NCBI GenBank assembly: GCA_021204375.1
Contig: JAJPZL010000174.1
Location: forward strand, 1 to 23,053
Length of the DNA: 23,053 nucleotides
Reading direction: 5' to 3'
Source: Bacteroides sp.
Lineage (GTDB): Bacteria > Bacteroidota > Bacteroidia > Bacteroidales > Bacteroidaceae
Shown: positions 8,857 through 19,411 of the stretch, piece by piece
Position numbering within the stretch: the first letter of the stretch is position 1
Layout: each line of letters opens with the position of its first letter
Position numbers and translations under genes: made by a program
Notes under the pieces: model-generated
The model's database searches: none
What the model was told of the DNA's origin: nothing
The model's input: the letters and a program-made list of their open reading frames with translations, nothing else

Positions 8857-11800
8857 TTACTGATTGATCATATTGACCAACAATTTACCGGCAACCGGGT
8901 CGGTCGTTGCTTTTTCGGTGCAAAGGGTAGAGACCAGCGCTTTGCCTTTGCCGTGATTGATCTGTACCAGGGTGAAACTCCGCATGGACCGGATGCGGTC
9001 TATACGGTCTTCGGGTGCTCCGCTATCGATATAAGCATGGATCTTCATCTGTCCCGCCAGCTCCGTCAGCTGCTCGTTGCGGTTGACCGTTAGGGTAGCG
9101 TTGCAGGCGGTAGGGATCTCGCGTTTGTTGTTATTGAAATAGCGTAATTCCAGTACATCGATGTCTGTAAATACCGATGCATCGTCCCGTTCCATAAAGA
9201 CAATATCGCCTTCGGTGGGAATGATCCAGCCGGTAATGTGTTCGGGATAGATCTTTTTCGCCGCCTCTTTGCTGTTAAGCAGCAGCAGTTGGACCCCCTG
9301 GACCTGGTAACTACGGATCAGGGCCTGCTCTTCGTCCGTGCAGTCTGTAAGTCCGGAGATGATGCACAGATCCGCTTTGAGTGCGGGATCCACCAACTCT
9401 TTGACGGTAGAGAGGGGCCGGTAGTTCACCTTCAGGAAATCCAGGGTCTCTTTTATCCCGTCTTTATCGAGTACTACGATCTTTTTATCTTCACGGATCT
9501 TCCCGGCATTCCAGGATCTTTGTGCCAGCAACAGGTCGTATTCGTTCTCTGATACGAGCAGGCCGTTCTCAGTCAGTTTCAGGACCAGTTTAGCTTTTAC
9601 CTTTTCTGCGGGCAGAACAGCGGGCAATTGAATGGTGGGTTCTATATAGAAATGGCCGTAATGTTCCACTGCCGGGACCTCTTCCATGCCCGAAGCGAGT
9701 TTCCGGCCTGTTTCATCCCGGAACTCCCAGCGCAGCAGGGTGGGTTGCAGGTCGGTACCGTCTTCCCGGTCGTTGACTATATAGATACGGTTGGTCAGTT
9801 TTTCGCCGGCATACAGGTTACGGCCCCACAATTCGGCACTTACCAGTACGGGCTGTAAAGCTCGTTTCAGGGCGTAGTAAGTGGGATAGGGTTCTATCTT
9901 CTGGTGATCATAGACCTCCCGGAACCAGGTGAGCAGGGCAAAATGCAGGATACCCGAGCCTTGGTCATTGGTACGGCGGAGCGTTTCGGCCAGTTCGCCG
10001 GTAATGAAGGATTGCACCTGCAGGAAGGATCGGGGATCCGAGAAATCATAGCATTCATAGCCGATCAGGGATTGCGGGTTCTGGTGGATAAGCTGGTAAG
10101 AGCGGGTGGGGTGTCCGGTCTCGTTATTGGGATAGCCAGTTGACATCTCCTGGCTGATGAGTGGACGGCCCGGTGTTTTAAAGTTCTTCTGGAACTCACC
10201 GTTGAAAAAGCGGAACACCGAAAAGTTATACCAGTTGTAATAGCCGTGCACATCGTCGATATCGCCGTCGTCCATCGTGGCCATAAAATCGGCCACGAAC
10301 TTCCGGGCTTTGCCTTTGGCCTGGTAGTTGGAGTCGAAACAGATGGGACGGGTAGGATCTACCTTACGCATCTCTTTCACCACATCGGAGATGATCCTGA
10401 ATTTTACTTTGGCGCGCTCCACGCTGCTATCGTTGTCGTAGAATTTCATCTCGTTGTTCACGGTCCAGAAAAGTAGGGAAGGATGGTTACGGTACTTCTT
10501 CAGCAATCGCAGGAACTCCTCTTTCCACATCTCGATCAGCTGCCTATCGGGCATTGAATCGTGGATCATCAGCCAGGACCAGGTACCTTCGAAGCTGATA
10601 TCGACCCAGTTCATATCGGCAGCATTCATCCACAGTTTATTGTAAGGGGTGGTATGAGTACGGGTCACATCGATATTACCCGCTTTCATTAACTGATAAA
10701 AGGTGTTGGCCAGTTGCAGGTCATTCGGGGCAAGGGCAAAAGGGGTATGGTTACCACCCCGCAACCAGTAGCGGTTGCTATTGAGCCAGAAGAGTCCCTC
10801 TTTTACTTCGAAGGTACGGAAGCCGGAGGTTACCACCTCCCGGTCGAGTTCTACTCCTTTGTCTGTGACCAGCCGGAATTTGAAATCGTAGAGGTTGGGG
10901 TGTTGCGGGGTCCAGAGCCGGGGAGTAAGTCCGTCTACCTGGTAAGTAAAGAGCTTCTCTTCTCCACTGCTCAGGGTTAGTTTGGGTAAAAAGAGAGCGG
11001 TATAGAGCAGAGCGCCGGTCTCTTTGTCAACAATGTCGGTATAGAGGTTGAAGCTTTGTTTCTTCCCTGCATGGTTCTTAACAGTTACATCAAAGGTAGC
11101 TCCGCTTAAGGCAGGCTTGATAAAGACATCTTCTACTTTTACCGGGTCGGTGATGGTTAATTTAACCGGCTGCCAGATCCCGGCAGGGTTGTCATCGTAG
11201 AAACCGTGTGCGATCTCTTTGAGTACGTTATGGGTCAGGGGAGTGTTCATGTTATACACCGTATCATCCTCCCGGACCGATGGGTAATAAAAGTCAATGG
11301 TAGTATTGAGGTCGTCGGCACTGGTTGAGTTGTCGAGGGTACGAGCTACTTTTACCACCACCATGTTCCTGCCGGGTTTAAAAAGTTTACTTCCGTCTGC
11401 CTGGAACTCGCCGAACATACCCACATGCGAGGCAGCCGGCTGACCGTTTATATAAACCTCAGCCGCTTTGGATACGGCATCGAAAGTGAGGGTCATATTT
11501 TTGCCTTCGATACCTGCCGGTAGATCTACCCACTGGCGGTACCAGGCACTCTTTACTTTTCTGTAATCGAAGGTATAGGCTTCGCAACGGTCGGTTTCCT
11601 GCTGGTAATAGGTATCGGAAACCCCTTTGGGTTGATGGCCGTTCGGAGAAGGCATGGTCTCGCCGTGCAGCCAGATGCGGATAGGGGTCCAGAAATCGGG
11701 TACATTCATCACATGCCACTCCTGGTCGTTTGTTGCCGGAGAAACAGCTTGCTCTCTGTCATTCATCTGATAATCGGGCATAAAGAGCCAGTCATCATCC

Positions 11801-12541
11801 AGAGAAACGTCCGTACGGCTCTGTGATAAGGGTCCGACCGTAATGGCTGTATAGGCTTCTCTTTCCAGCCGGCGCTTCTTCTCTTTTTCTTCGGGAGTGA
11901 TCTTTTGGATATACTCTTCGGCTTTTACATCGTTCAACGCTGTTTCGTCCAGGGGAGTAACGACCAGGTCAGCGAACTCTGTTCCGATCCATCCGCTACC
12001 CAGTGTTACCTGGCCTGCCGGAGCCAGGTCGCTGTTCTTATCTACCAGGTCTATATGTGGCAGTGTCTCGTCGTTGACAAAGACCCGGATACGGTTACCG
12101 CACACTTCTACTTTTATCCTGTACCATTCACCGGGTACGGGATGGAAGCCCAGAGGACGAACGCCCAGGAACTCGTCTGTTCCCATGTAGCCCAGGCGCA
12201 TCAGGTAGAGATCATCCTGTAAACCACCTTTCATACCTACCACATAGCGGTCAAAACGGTTGTAAGCACGGAAGCCGGCCCAGATCTGTACCTGTTCGGC
12301 CTCCCGGGGAGCTCTTGCTTTGAAGGAGACAGCGTAGTTTTTCCACCGGGGATCACCGAAAAGGGCATAAGCCGACCTGGAACGGAGAACGCCGTCCGAA
12401 ATGTAGCAATCACCCCGGCCTACCACTTTCAGGACCTCATCCTGATCCGAAAAATTGTTTTGCCACGTATAGGGTTGCGCATATACTGCCGTGAAGAGGG
12501 AGATACCTATACTGAGCAGTATAAAGAGAGAGTTTTTTCAT
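8857..12541 (-). pseudogene. GH2 glycosidase with extra N-terminal lectin-like domain; start frameshifted
   Basis: The main frame is open without interruption from codon GTG 12426 to TAA 8857 (1189 residues). The signal peptide lies in that same frame just upstream (NSLFILLSIGISLFTAVYAQ), but ATG 12539-12541 is followed by six A residues (12533-12538), which put the ATG one base out of frame. Five or eight A residues would restore about 1227 residues. Numbered from GTG 12426, residues 1-160 form a LamG/DUF1080-like beta-sandwich. The GH2 sugar-binding domain is at about 205-425, Ig-like at about 430-545 and the TIM barrel at about 550-850. Glu659 in WTVNNEM is the likely acid/base and Glu760 in PLISQEM the likely nucleophile. 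The intact body suggests the start defect is recent, an artefact or a slippage switch. First enzyme gene after the hairpin at 12625-12680. Confidence 0.85.
12533..12538 (-). other. A6 homopolymer causing frameshift at the GH2 start
   Basis: On the coding strand ATG is followed immediately by six A and then CTCTCTCTTT. The ATG frame ends at a TGA about 35 codons later, whereas the signal peptide and enzyme need a run of five or eight A. The tract lies at codons 2-3, a position typical of slipped-strand on/off switching and also of long-read homopolymer error. Confidence 0.7.
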
Positions 12542-12624
12542 GATTTCTTCTTCTGTTTAATCTATCGTAATACCTATTACTATTCAGATACTTTCGTTTT
12601 TTCTTGTTTGTCTGATCCTTTAAA

Positions 12625-12680
12625 AGAGGAGGCATCCGTATTGTTAGTGGGTTGTTCCGGTGGTTCCGGACACCTCCTCT
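12625..12680 (-). terminator. Branched hairpin with T run between transport and enzyme genes
   Basis: AGAGGAGG and CCTCCTCT arms (12673-12680 and 12625-12632 read on the minus strand) form an 8-bp stem. The loop holds a smaller TCCGG/CCGGA stem, and on the minus strand the 3' arm runs into TTTT. It starts about 25 nt after the stop of the GH99-like lipoprotein gene and about 85 nt before the GH2 start. It could be a partial terminator or RNA-processing element that sets the ratio of SusC/D to enzyme transcripts. Confidence 0.5.
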
Positions 12681-12704
12681 GCTAATTACCTGTCGGATCT
12701 ATGG

Positions 12705-14023
12705 TTATCTATGAAACTGTTCTTTGACAATATCCAGGAACAGGGTCCCGAAGCCGTTCCCATACTCTTTCTTTGTGGATTCGAGGAAACTGGAATACTG
12801 GATCTGGTTAAAGGAATCAATAAATACGATCCGGTCTCTACCTGCCTGGTTCTTCATCACCTGGCACATGGTACGGAAGGTATCTCCATCAAAATCTACG
12901 ATGGATTTATCATAGTTACCGTTATCGACATAGCCGTTAAATGCAACTGCGCCTGTTGGTATATAGTCGGTCCCGTTCCAGTTATCCCTGAAGTATTCAC
13001 GCGAATATTCCCAGTTGAGATAGATAGCCTGCGGATAGAACAACGAGCGGTCCCAGGTACTTTGATTATACATGTTCTTATGGGTTACGGCGTCTACTGC
13101 ATTTTTATAGAAAACTTCGAAACGGGCAGGGGGTGTCCAGGCATCCTGCTTGGCTACCAGATACATATCTTCACCGGAATATTCCTTAACAGCCCGGCGG
13201 ATCGCATCATAAAATGCCTTACAATCTTTGGAGTACAGCTTATGCGGATTCTGTAGTACCACCAGTGGTTTTCCATTGACACGGAAATAGTGCTCATCCT
13301 TGAAGAATCCGGATATGGTTTTAAAGAACTCGTTGAACATATCGGTACGGCTATAGGTCTTTCCGTCCACCATGGCTACCAGGTCGTCATTATCTTCCAG
13401 GAGGACCGTGTTACTAAGCGTGGTTGTTCGGTTACCGGTCAGTGTTCCGTCAGGATGATAAGTTTCCCAGCTATCTTTTGCGATAGGATCTTCGATATTG
13501 ACGGTAGCAACAAATTTTAAGGTCTTCATATTAACGCTCTTGCCGCTTCCATTGACGGCACTTGAGTTTACACCCCTGACCAGATTATAGAACCGGTAAT
13601 CACTGTTGTAACATTCGAGAGCAATTTTATTCTTCTCTGCCCGTAAGGCCGGCAGGATGAGGAAGTCGACCCCTCCGTCAATACACTAGTCTACATGTTG
13701 CTGAATGATCTCTACCATCTGGTCTGTCGTCTGGTTGACATCCTGGTTGATCCCGTAATTATCAAACTCAAGGTCCAGGTAGGGGCCTATTCTCTTGTCA
13801 TCCAGGTCATAGGGATCGTACATCCGTTTATACCTGTTGGCATCCTGGCCACCGGTACCGGAATTCAAATAATAAACGCCCACCGGAAAATCGTCGGTAA
13901 CCGCTACTTCCGGTATTTCGAAATTCAGGAAGTTATCATCCACACCGGGGCCGTCGTCTTTAGCGCAGGAACCGAAAAGAACCACCCCCAGGGTAAATAG
14001 TGCTATTTTTTATACAATTTCAT
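12705..14023 (-). pseudogene. GH99/WbsX-like lipoprotein in the SusE/F position, frameshift plus stop
   Basis: Repaired length is about 439 residues. ATG 14021-14023 reads MKLYKK and then hits TAG because the A run at 14006-14011 has six bases. With seven A it continues IALFTLGVVLFGSCAKDD, a clear lipoprotein signal with the Cys in GSC. A second lesion, TAG at 13686-13688 (about codon 113, QQHVD-CIDGG), probably replaces Trp. The body resembles GH99-like/WbsX domains: FPVGVYYLNSG, the barrel-like GGVDFLILPALR, NGKPLVVLQNPHKLY and RIVFIDSFNQIQY near the C-terminus. I see no ExxE catalytic pair like that in the 2071-3300 gene, so it may bind glycan rather than cut it. It lies 12 bp after SusD, so it is probably a surface partner of the SusCD transporter. 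Function is inferred from weak family resemblance and position. Confidence 0.65.
14006..14011 (-). other. A6 homopolymer causing frameshift near the lipoprotein start
   Basis: The coding strand reads ATG AAA TTG TAT followed by six A and then TAGCAC. One more A would join the ATG to the lipoprotein signal; as written, TAG is the seventh codon. This is the second gene in the locus with an A-tract frameshift within the first few codons. Confidence 0.7.
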
Positions 14024-14035
14024 AGTCGTATCGTT

Positions 14036-16042
14036 TTAAATGGATTCTTGATCTTTGGGTACATAGGTTCCCGTTTCCGGGTCATATACATACAGTGTTC
14101 CGGTTTCGGGATCATAGGTGGAACGCACCGACATCAGCTCATACCGGACGAGGTTAGTCAGATCATCCTCGCTTGTACCTCCCGTGGCTTCCAGTACCTC
14201 TTCCATGGTCTTACTGTACCAGTTCCGGATAAATTCGCCGTCGTAGATGATCTCTCCGCTCATCCATTTGGAGAGATCGCCTCCATCGGGTTGTTGCGTG
14301 GCAATTTGTAACAAGGTAAAGAAGTTATCACCTCCACGGGCCGGATTGGGTGCCGTGGATTTTGTCTGGAGATTCAGGGTAGCCTGGTGGTAAGCAGCCG
14401 TGTTGTAGATCTGCTCGTCCACCGGATAAAGGAGCCGCTCCTGCATATAATCGCAAATACCGTTACTACCTTCGGTGGAGACAGAACCGTTGTAAAAGTG
14501 AGGCGGAAAATTTACCGCACGGGTTCTACGTTCCAGGGTCCATCCGGCATGTCCGTTGAAAAAGTCTGTAATATACCATTGCTTGTATATCTGCTCCAGG
14601 TGGTTCGCATCTCCACCCTTGCCTTTGATATCGGCTTTGTAGAAATGGCAGTACTCCCAGCATCCGTCGCCATTGGTATCCCATTTTACACCCGGTAACT
14701 CCATATAGGCGGTAATTTCGGGATCGCTTACCCCGTATTGCTTCATGGAGGTCCTTATCCCCTCTTCATAATATTGCTGGGCACTTCCGCTTACAATTCC
14801 CGGGAACTTAATGGCCACTTCGGCTTTCATAAAACAAACTTCCGTCCAGTTGAGCAATACAACTTCGGCATCCGCCTTGATGTAGTCACGGTTTACAAAA
14901 CATTCGTTACGGCCGATCACAATATCGCTGTAAGGACTTCTGTACCTTTCTCCGGTAGGACTGGTGGGGTCTGTACCCACTATCCAGCCGGCCGGCTCGA
15001 TCTTACCTCCTCTGCGCGGTACAAAGGGGAGTCCGTACCGTACGATCACAGAGTCTCTCAGGTTCGGGTCAATGGGATTGACACAGGTCAGCGTATCATT
15101 ATTGATAATAGCCATCTGATCGCCTTCTGCAGGTTCTACAAATTTAGATAAACGGGGGTCATTATAGGATTTCATATAGAGGAAAAAATTGTGACCCATA
15201 GCAGGGTATACAGTCCAGTTGGTATTGGTCCCTGCATCCATCTGGTTAAGGAAATCCCTGTAGTAGAAGGAGGCATCTGTATTAATATCCGTACCATACC
15301 TGAAACCGGCGATATCATCTACCGAGGCGATGAGATAGTTCTCATTGCCTCCGGTAAGAGCCTTTCTGATATGGGTTTCAGCCAATGCACGATCCATGTT
15401 CTGTATGGTCAGGGCAATGTTCAGCCGGAGTGAGTTGGCAAACTTACGCCATTTGGCTATATCGCTTCTGCCATTGCTGTCGCGGAAAAGGGGGTCGTTC
15501 ACCAACTGGTCGCCGTTCGTATCGAAAGTCTCTACAGCTCTATCCAGGATCTCTAAAATAGTGGCATAAATATCTTCTTCGTTATCGTATTTGTAGCCCG
15601 GCTGGATAGGGACTTTGGGTGGAGTAGCTTCAGACATGGGAATGCCGCCCCAGGAAGATACCATGTAATAATACATGTAGGCTTTCCAGGTCATCAGGAT
15701 ATTACCGACATTTTCAAATCCTTCTTTACCGACATACTCCTCTTCGAGCATTCTCAGGTCCTTGAGCGATCTCACATAGAGATCCTCAAAGTAACCACTC
15801 ATATCTTCCGTATCTTTCTGTTCCACCCAGTTGTTAATATAGTGGGAGAAAACAGTCAGGAGCCTGTAATTCATTCTGCTCTGGGCATTCATGGATTTAT
15901 AGACCACTCCCGGAAAAATATATTCAGGCCGAGCATCATATATTTTATTGGGGTTCTTGTTGGTGTTATCAAAGTCGTCCGTACAGGAATGATTCATTCC
16001 TGCCAGTGATACGCATAGTAATAAATAGAGTATTTTCTTCAT
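14036..16042 (-). CDS. susD: SusD/RagB-family surface glycan-binding lipoprotein
   Basis: An intact 668-residue protein. SusD proteins form the lid of the SusC channel and bind the oligosaccharide at the cell surface. The start MKKILYLLLC leads to a lipoprotein cysteine (Cys20, HSC). The mature part begins DDFDNTNKNPN, as in the SusD-like_2 branch, followed by GNILMTWKAYMYYYMVSSWGG, YDNEEDIYATILEILDRA and DIAKWRKFANSLRLNIA, the helical TPR-like core. The C-terminus carries two exact copies of YDPETGT at about residues 643-649 and 653-659, beyond the usual end of the fold. The gene starts 11 bp after the SusC stop and is followed 12 bp later by the lipoprotein. It is undamaged although its partner SusC has four lesions. 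The gene symbol is used in the sense of susD-like; the substrate is not starch by any evidence here. Confidence 0.93.
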   Translation of the reverse strand: MKKILYLLLCVSLAGMNHSCTDDFDNTNKNPNKIYDARPEYIFPGVVYKSMNAQSRMNYRLLTVFSHYINNWVEQKDTEDMSGYFEDLYVRSLKDLRMLEEEYVGKEGFENVGNILMTWKAYMYYYMVSSWGGIPMSEATPPKVPIQPGYKYDNEEDIYATILEILDRAVETFDTNGDQLVNDPLFRDSNGRSDIAKWRKFANSLRLNIALTIQNMDRALAETHIRKALTGGNENYLIASVDDIAGFRYGTDINTDASFYYRDFLNQMDAGTNTNWTVYPAMGHNFFLYMKSYNDPRLSKFVEPAEGDQMAIINNDTLTCVNPIDPNLRDSVIVRYGLPFVPRRGGKIEPAGWIVGTDPTSPTGERYRSPYSDIVIGRNECFVNRDYIKADAEVVLLNWTEVCFMKAEVAIKFPGIVSGSAQQYYEEGIRTSMKQYGVSDPEITAYMELPGVKWDTNGDGCWEYCHFYKADIKGKGGDANHLEQIYKQWYITDFFNGHAGWTLERRTRAVNFPPHFYNGSVSTEGSNGICDYMQERLLYPVDEQIYNTAAYHQATLNLQTKSTAPNPARGGDNFFTLLQIATQQPDGGDLSKWMSGEIIYDGEFIRNWYSKTMEEVLEATGGTSEDDLTNLVRYELMSVRSTYDPETGTLYVYDPETGTYVPKDQESI

Positions 16043-16053
16043 TGTTGTGTTAA

Positions 16054-19000
16054 TTAGAAGGTTACTTTAATATCAAATCCATAAGTGGAAGTGGGCAGGT
16101 TAAAACCCTTTTCAAAGCCCTGAACGATACCCAGCGAAGAGGAGGCTTCAGGGTCAAGACCTTTCGGGGTATTCCGATGGAGAATAGCTACGTTACGGCC
16201 TACAAAGGAGAGCTTCATGGATTGGAACACTCCTTTCATTTGATTCCTCAGGAAGTTCCTGGGCAGGTCATACCCGACAGATATCTCTTTGAGCTTAATA
16301 AAAGAGGTATCATACAGGTAGTAGTGTGCATTCGCATCGGTATTTATCCAGTAATTAGCCGGATTCAACCATGCCATATTTCGCTGTCCCGCCAACAGGG
16401 TTACGCTACTATCGTATACACTATTAGGAGCCTGTACTCCTTTCGGACGGAAACGGTCGCCATAAGGAACCAATACCCCTGTATCACCGTTTGTATTCTG
16501 GGTAGCATTGGGATTATTGGTATAGGTAGGTTGCAGGAATCCCATACGTTCTTCGCCGTTCTCACCCAGGATCAGGTAACTGAACAGGTAGTCGTCGCGC
16601 CCTTCGAGCGAAGCAATAGTTTGTCCGTCCCGCGCACCCTGGTGTACGGTAGCTGACCAGAGCTTTCCACCTTTTCTGAAATCGAGTAGTACGGAAACGG
16701 ATACTCCCTTATAGCGGAAGCTGTTGCGTACTCCACCGATCCACTTGGGAGAGACGTCTGCCAGGAACTGGTCTGCTTCGTTCAGGAGCTTGCCTTCCCG
16801 ATCCACCAGTATATTCCCGTCTTCATCTCTCTTGGCCATTTTGGCATACAAGGTACCCAGTGAACGCACTTTTTCAATATAGAACTGTACCGTGCCTTCT
16901 GACGAGGCGAGCTGGATACGGTCTACGCCATCGGGGAGTTTCAGAACTTTTGAATGGTTCTTTGACCAGTTGAAGTTAAAATCCCACTGGAAGTCTTTTA
17001 ACCGGACGGGAGTAATACCCATACTGAGTTCAGTACCCCAGTTCTTTACTTTACCGGCGTTGAATACACCCTGTGTATATCCGCTCACTTTGGACACCTA
17101 GGAACTCAGGATCTGGTCTTTAGTGGTTTTCGTGTAATAAGTGAAATCCAGGGAAATGCGGTTGTTCCAGAATTTGAGGTCGGTCCCGGTCTCGAAAGAG
17201 GAGGTGCTTTCCGGCTTTAGTGCCGGGTTCATCTTTTTGTTATCCCCTGGTACCAGGGCATATTACCCAGGAATAAGGAGCCGTAGGATAATCCGTCATA
17301 CAACTGGTCAAAACCGGTATCATTCCCTACCTGTGCATAGGAAACCCTGAATTTACCGAACGAAAGAATACTTTTCAGAATGGTTTTAATAGCTTCCATC
17401 ACAATAAAACTGGCGCCTACCGAAGAGTAGAAATAGGAACGGTTATTGGCCGGCAGGGTGGAAGTCCAGTCGTTACGCCCGGTCAGATCGAGGTAAATAA
17501 GATCCCTGTAACCGATACTACCGGTACCAAACACAGCCTGCTTTTTATTGGCGTTATAATCCCGCCAGGTCCGGGCGGTTGTCCCGTTGTTGTTCAGGCT
17601 CTTTTCGTCGGGCATTAGCAGTGTTTCTATTTTCGAGTTTTGTTTTTTACGGGTATAATCCTGGGAGTTTGCCCCCACACTGGCCGAAAGGTTGATATCT
17701 TTCCAACGCTTGTTGTAAGATAGCATGGCTTCATAGATCATGTTCTTATAGGTCTCGGAGAATTCGGAATACTCACCGTCGTTGCCCGAAAGACTGGGGT
17801 CGTACATATTGATAAAGGTCCAGCCTTGTCCGGCATTATAGTCCATACTTCCTTTCAATCTGAGTTTTAGATCTTCGGTTAACTGGAAGTTTAGGGTAAC
17901 ATCTGCCAGTAGCCAGTCTTTTTTATCCTGGTTGGAGATCTCGTTGAGGGTCCACATCGGATTCACAAAACCGCCCCGTTGTAGCCGGCCAGCTCTCCGG
18001 TGGGAGTTTTCCAGGGGGTCATTTCCGGGATACTGAGGTCGCGGGGCATCCATGCGGCGGAGTAGAGCGGATTGGCCTTGGAACTGTTCCTGGAGTTACG
18101 GTTATCGGCTTTCTCATAGGTATAGCGAACACCAAAATCGATACTCAGGTACCGGGCCGGTTTCATGGTAGAACGCAGGTTCATAATATTACGACTGACC
18201 TCATTTTGTTTCATCATTACATCGTTGCTGGTCAGATTGGTGTAAGAGAAGCGTACAGCAGCAAACTCGCTGTTCTTTTCTATGGAAACGGAGTTGGTCC
18301 AGGCATGGGAGGTATTATACAGGTCAATAACGGAATTGGTAGGTACATACTGTTTCAACTCGCCGTTACGGCCGATCACATCGAAACCGATCATCGGGAG
18401 TCCCCAGCTACGCTGATTCTGGATAGCTAAACGGGGCATACCATACGCTAAAGTGGTGTCGAAAGCGAACTGGTTATTGTTGATATAGTTAAAACCTTCT
18501 TTCTTCAATCCGCCGCCGCCTTCGCCGGAACCATATACATTCTGGTAGATAGGATACTCAGCGAGTTTGGAGAATTGCAGGTTGATTGAATAGGTAACCC
18601 CCAGCCCTCTTCTTGCCGAAGCTTTTTTGGTGGTAATGATAATGGCACCATTGGCAGCGTCAGAACCATACAAGGCAGAAGCATTGGCACCTTTGAGCAC
18701 TACCATGCTCTCTATATCGTCGGGATTGATACTACTGGCCGGGTTACCATAATCCAGTGTGGTCTCCCCCGTATTGAACTCGTTAATGATGGGTACACCG
18801 TCAATTACATACAACGGCTGGTTGTTACCGCTAATGGAGTTCATACCCCAGATCACCACGGAGGCCGAGCCGGCAGGGCCGTTGGAAATTACCTGCAAAC
18901 CGGCTACCTTACCGGATAGCATATTCAGGAAATTGGCATCACGGGTCTCGGTCATTCCCTCGGTATCTACCTTCTGATAAGCCGTAGCCAGGGATTTTTC

Positions 19001-19411
19001 GTCACGGCGCAGGTCCATAGCCACTACTACGGTTTGTTCCAGTAGAACAGCGTCTTCTTCCAGTTGAACATCTACTACAGTTCTACTACCGGCTACATTA
19101 ACCATTTTCGGCTGGTATCCCACAAAAGAGAATTTCAACACCAGGTTCTTTTCAGGGGTCTGCAGGCTGTATTGTCCATTAACATCTGTGATGGAACCCA
19201 GGCTCTGATTCCCCACTACAGTGACATTGGCACCCATGATCGGTTCTCCCAGTTCGTCGGTTACCGTACCTTTAATAACCTTATTCTATGCCTGGAGATA
19301 CAGGCTGAAACTAAGGGAAAAAAGGAGCATCGCTGAGAATTGCATCACCCTCCTTACAGGTTCGGGAGATGCAGCATCCGAACTATTTTTAGTTATAAAG
19401 GTCATTTTCAT
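16054..19411 (-). pseudogene. susC: SusC/RagA TonB-dependent outer-membrane transporter, four lesions
   Basis: Repaired length is about 1119 residues. ATG 19409-19411 starts a signal region whose hydrophobic core FSAMLLFSLSFSLYLQA is cut by TAG at 19286-19288 (codon 42; Gln expected before NKVIKGTVTDE). Then come the carboxypeptidase-regulatory-like domain (GTVTDELGEPIMGANV), the plug (FLNMLSGKVAGLQV, NQPLYVIDGVPI) and the barrel. The barrel has frameshifts at C runs 17974-17977 and 17244-17247. Each coding G4 needs one more G, joining AGYNG to GFVNPMW and PWYQG to NKKMNPALKPE. TAG at 17098-17100 (about codon 772, QILSS-VSKVSGY) replaces Trp or Gln. The barrel ends in NLPTSTYGFDIKVTF with the usual terminal aromatic. 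The plug motif reads VVIWGMNS where SusC proteins normally have IRG. 'SusC-like' only; with SusD it would import the released oligosaccharide. Confidence 0.93.

Noticed and set aside
8857..12426. GTG 12426 as the true start of the GH2 gene
   Set aside because: It would remove an obvious signal peptide that lies upstream in the same frame; an A-tract frameshift after ATG 12541 explains the data better.
13686..13985. A complete small lipoprotein starting at GTG 13985
   Set aside because: The hydrophobic signal sequence extends upstream in frame to the A6 tract and the ATG at 14021-14023, and the product continues past the TAG at 13686 as one domain.
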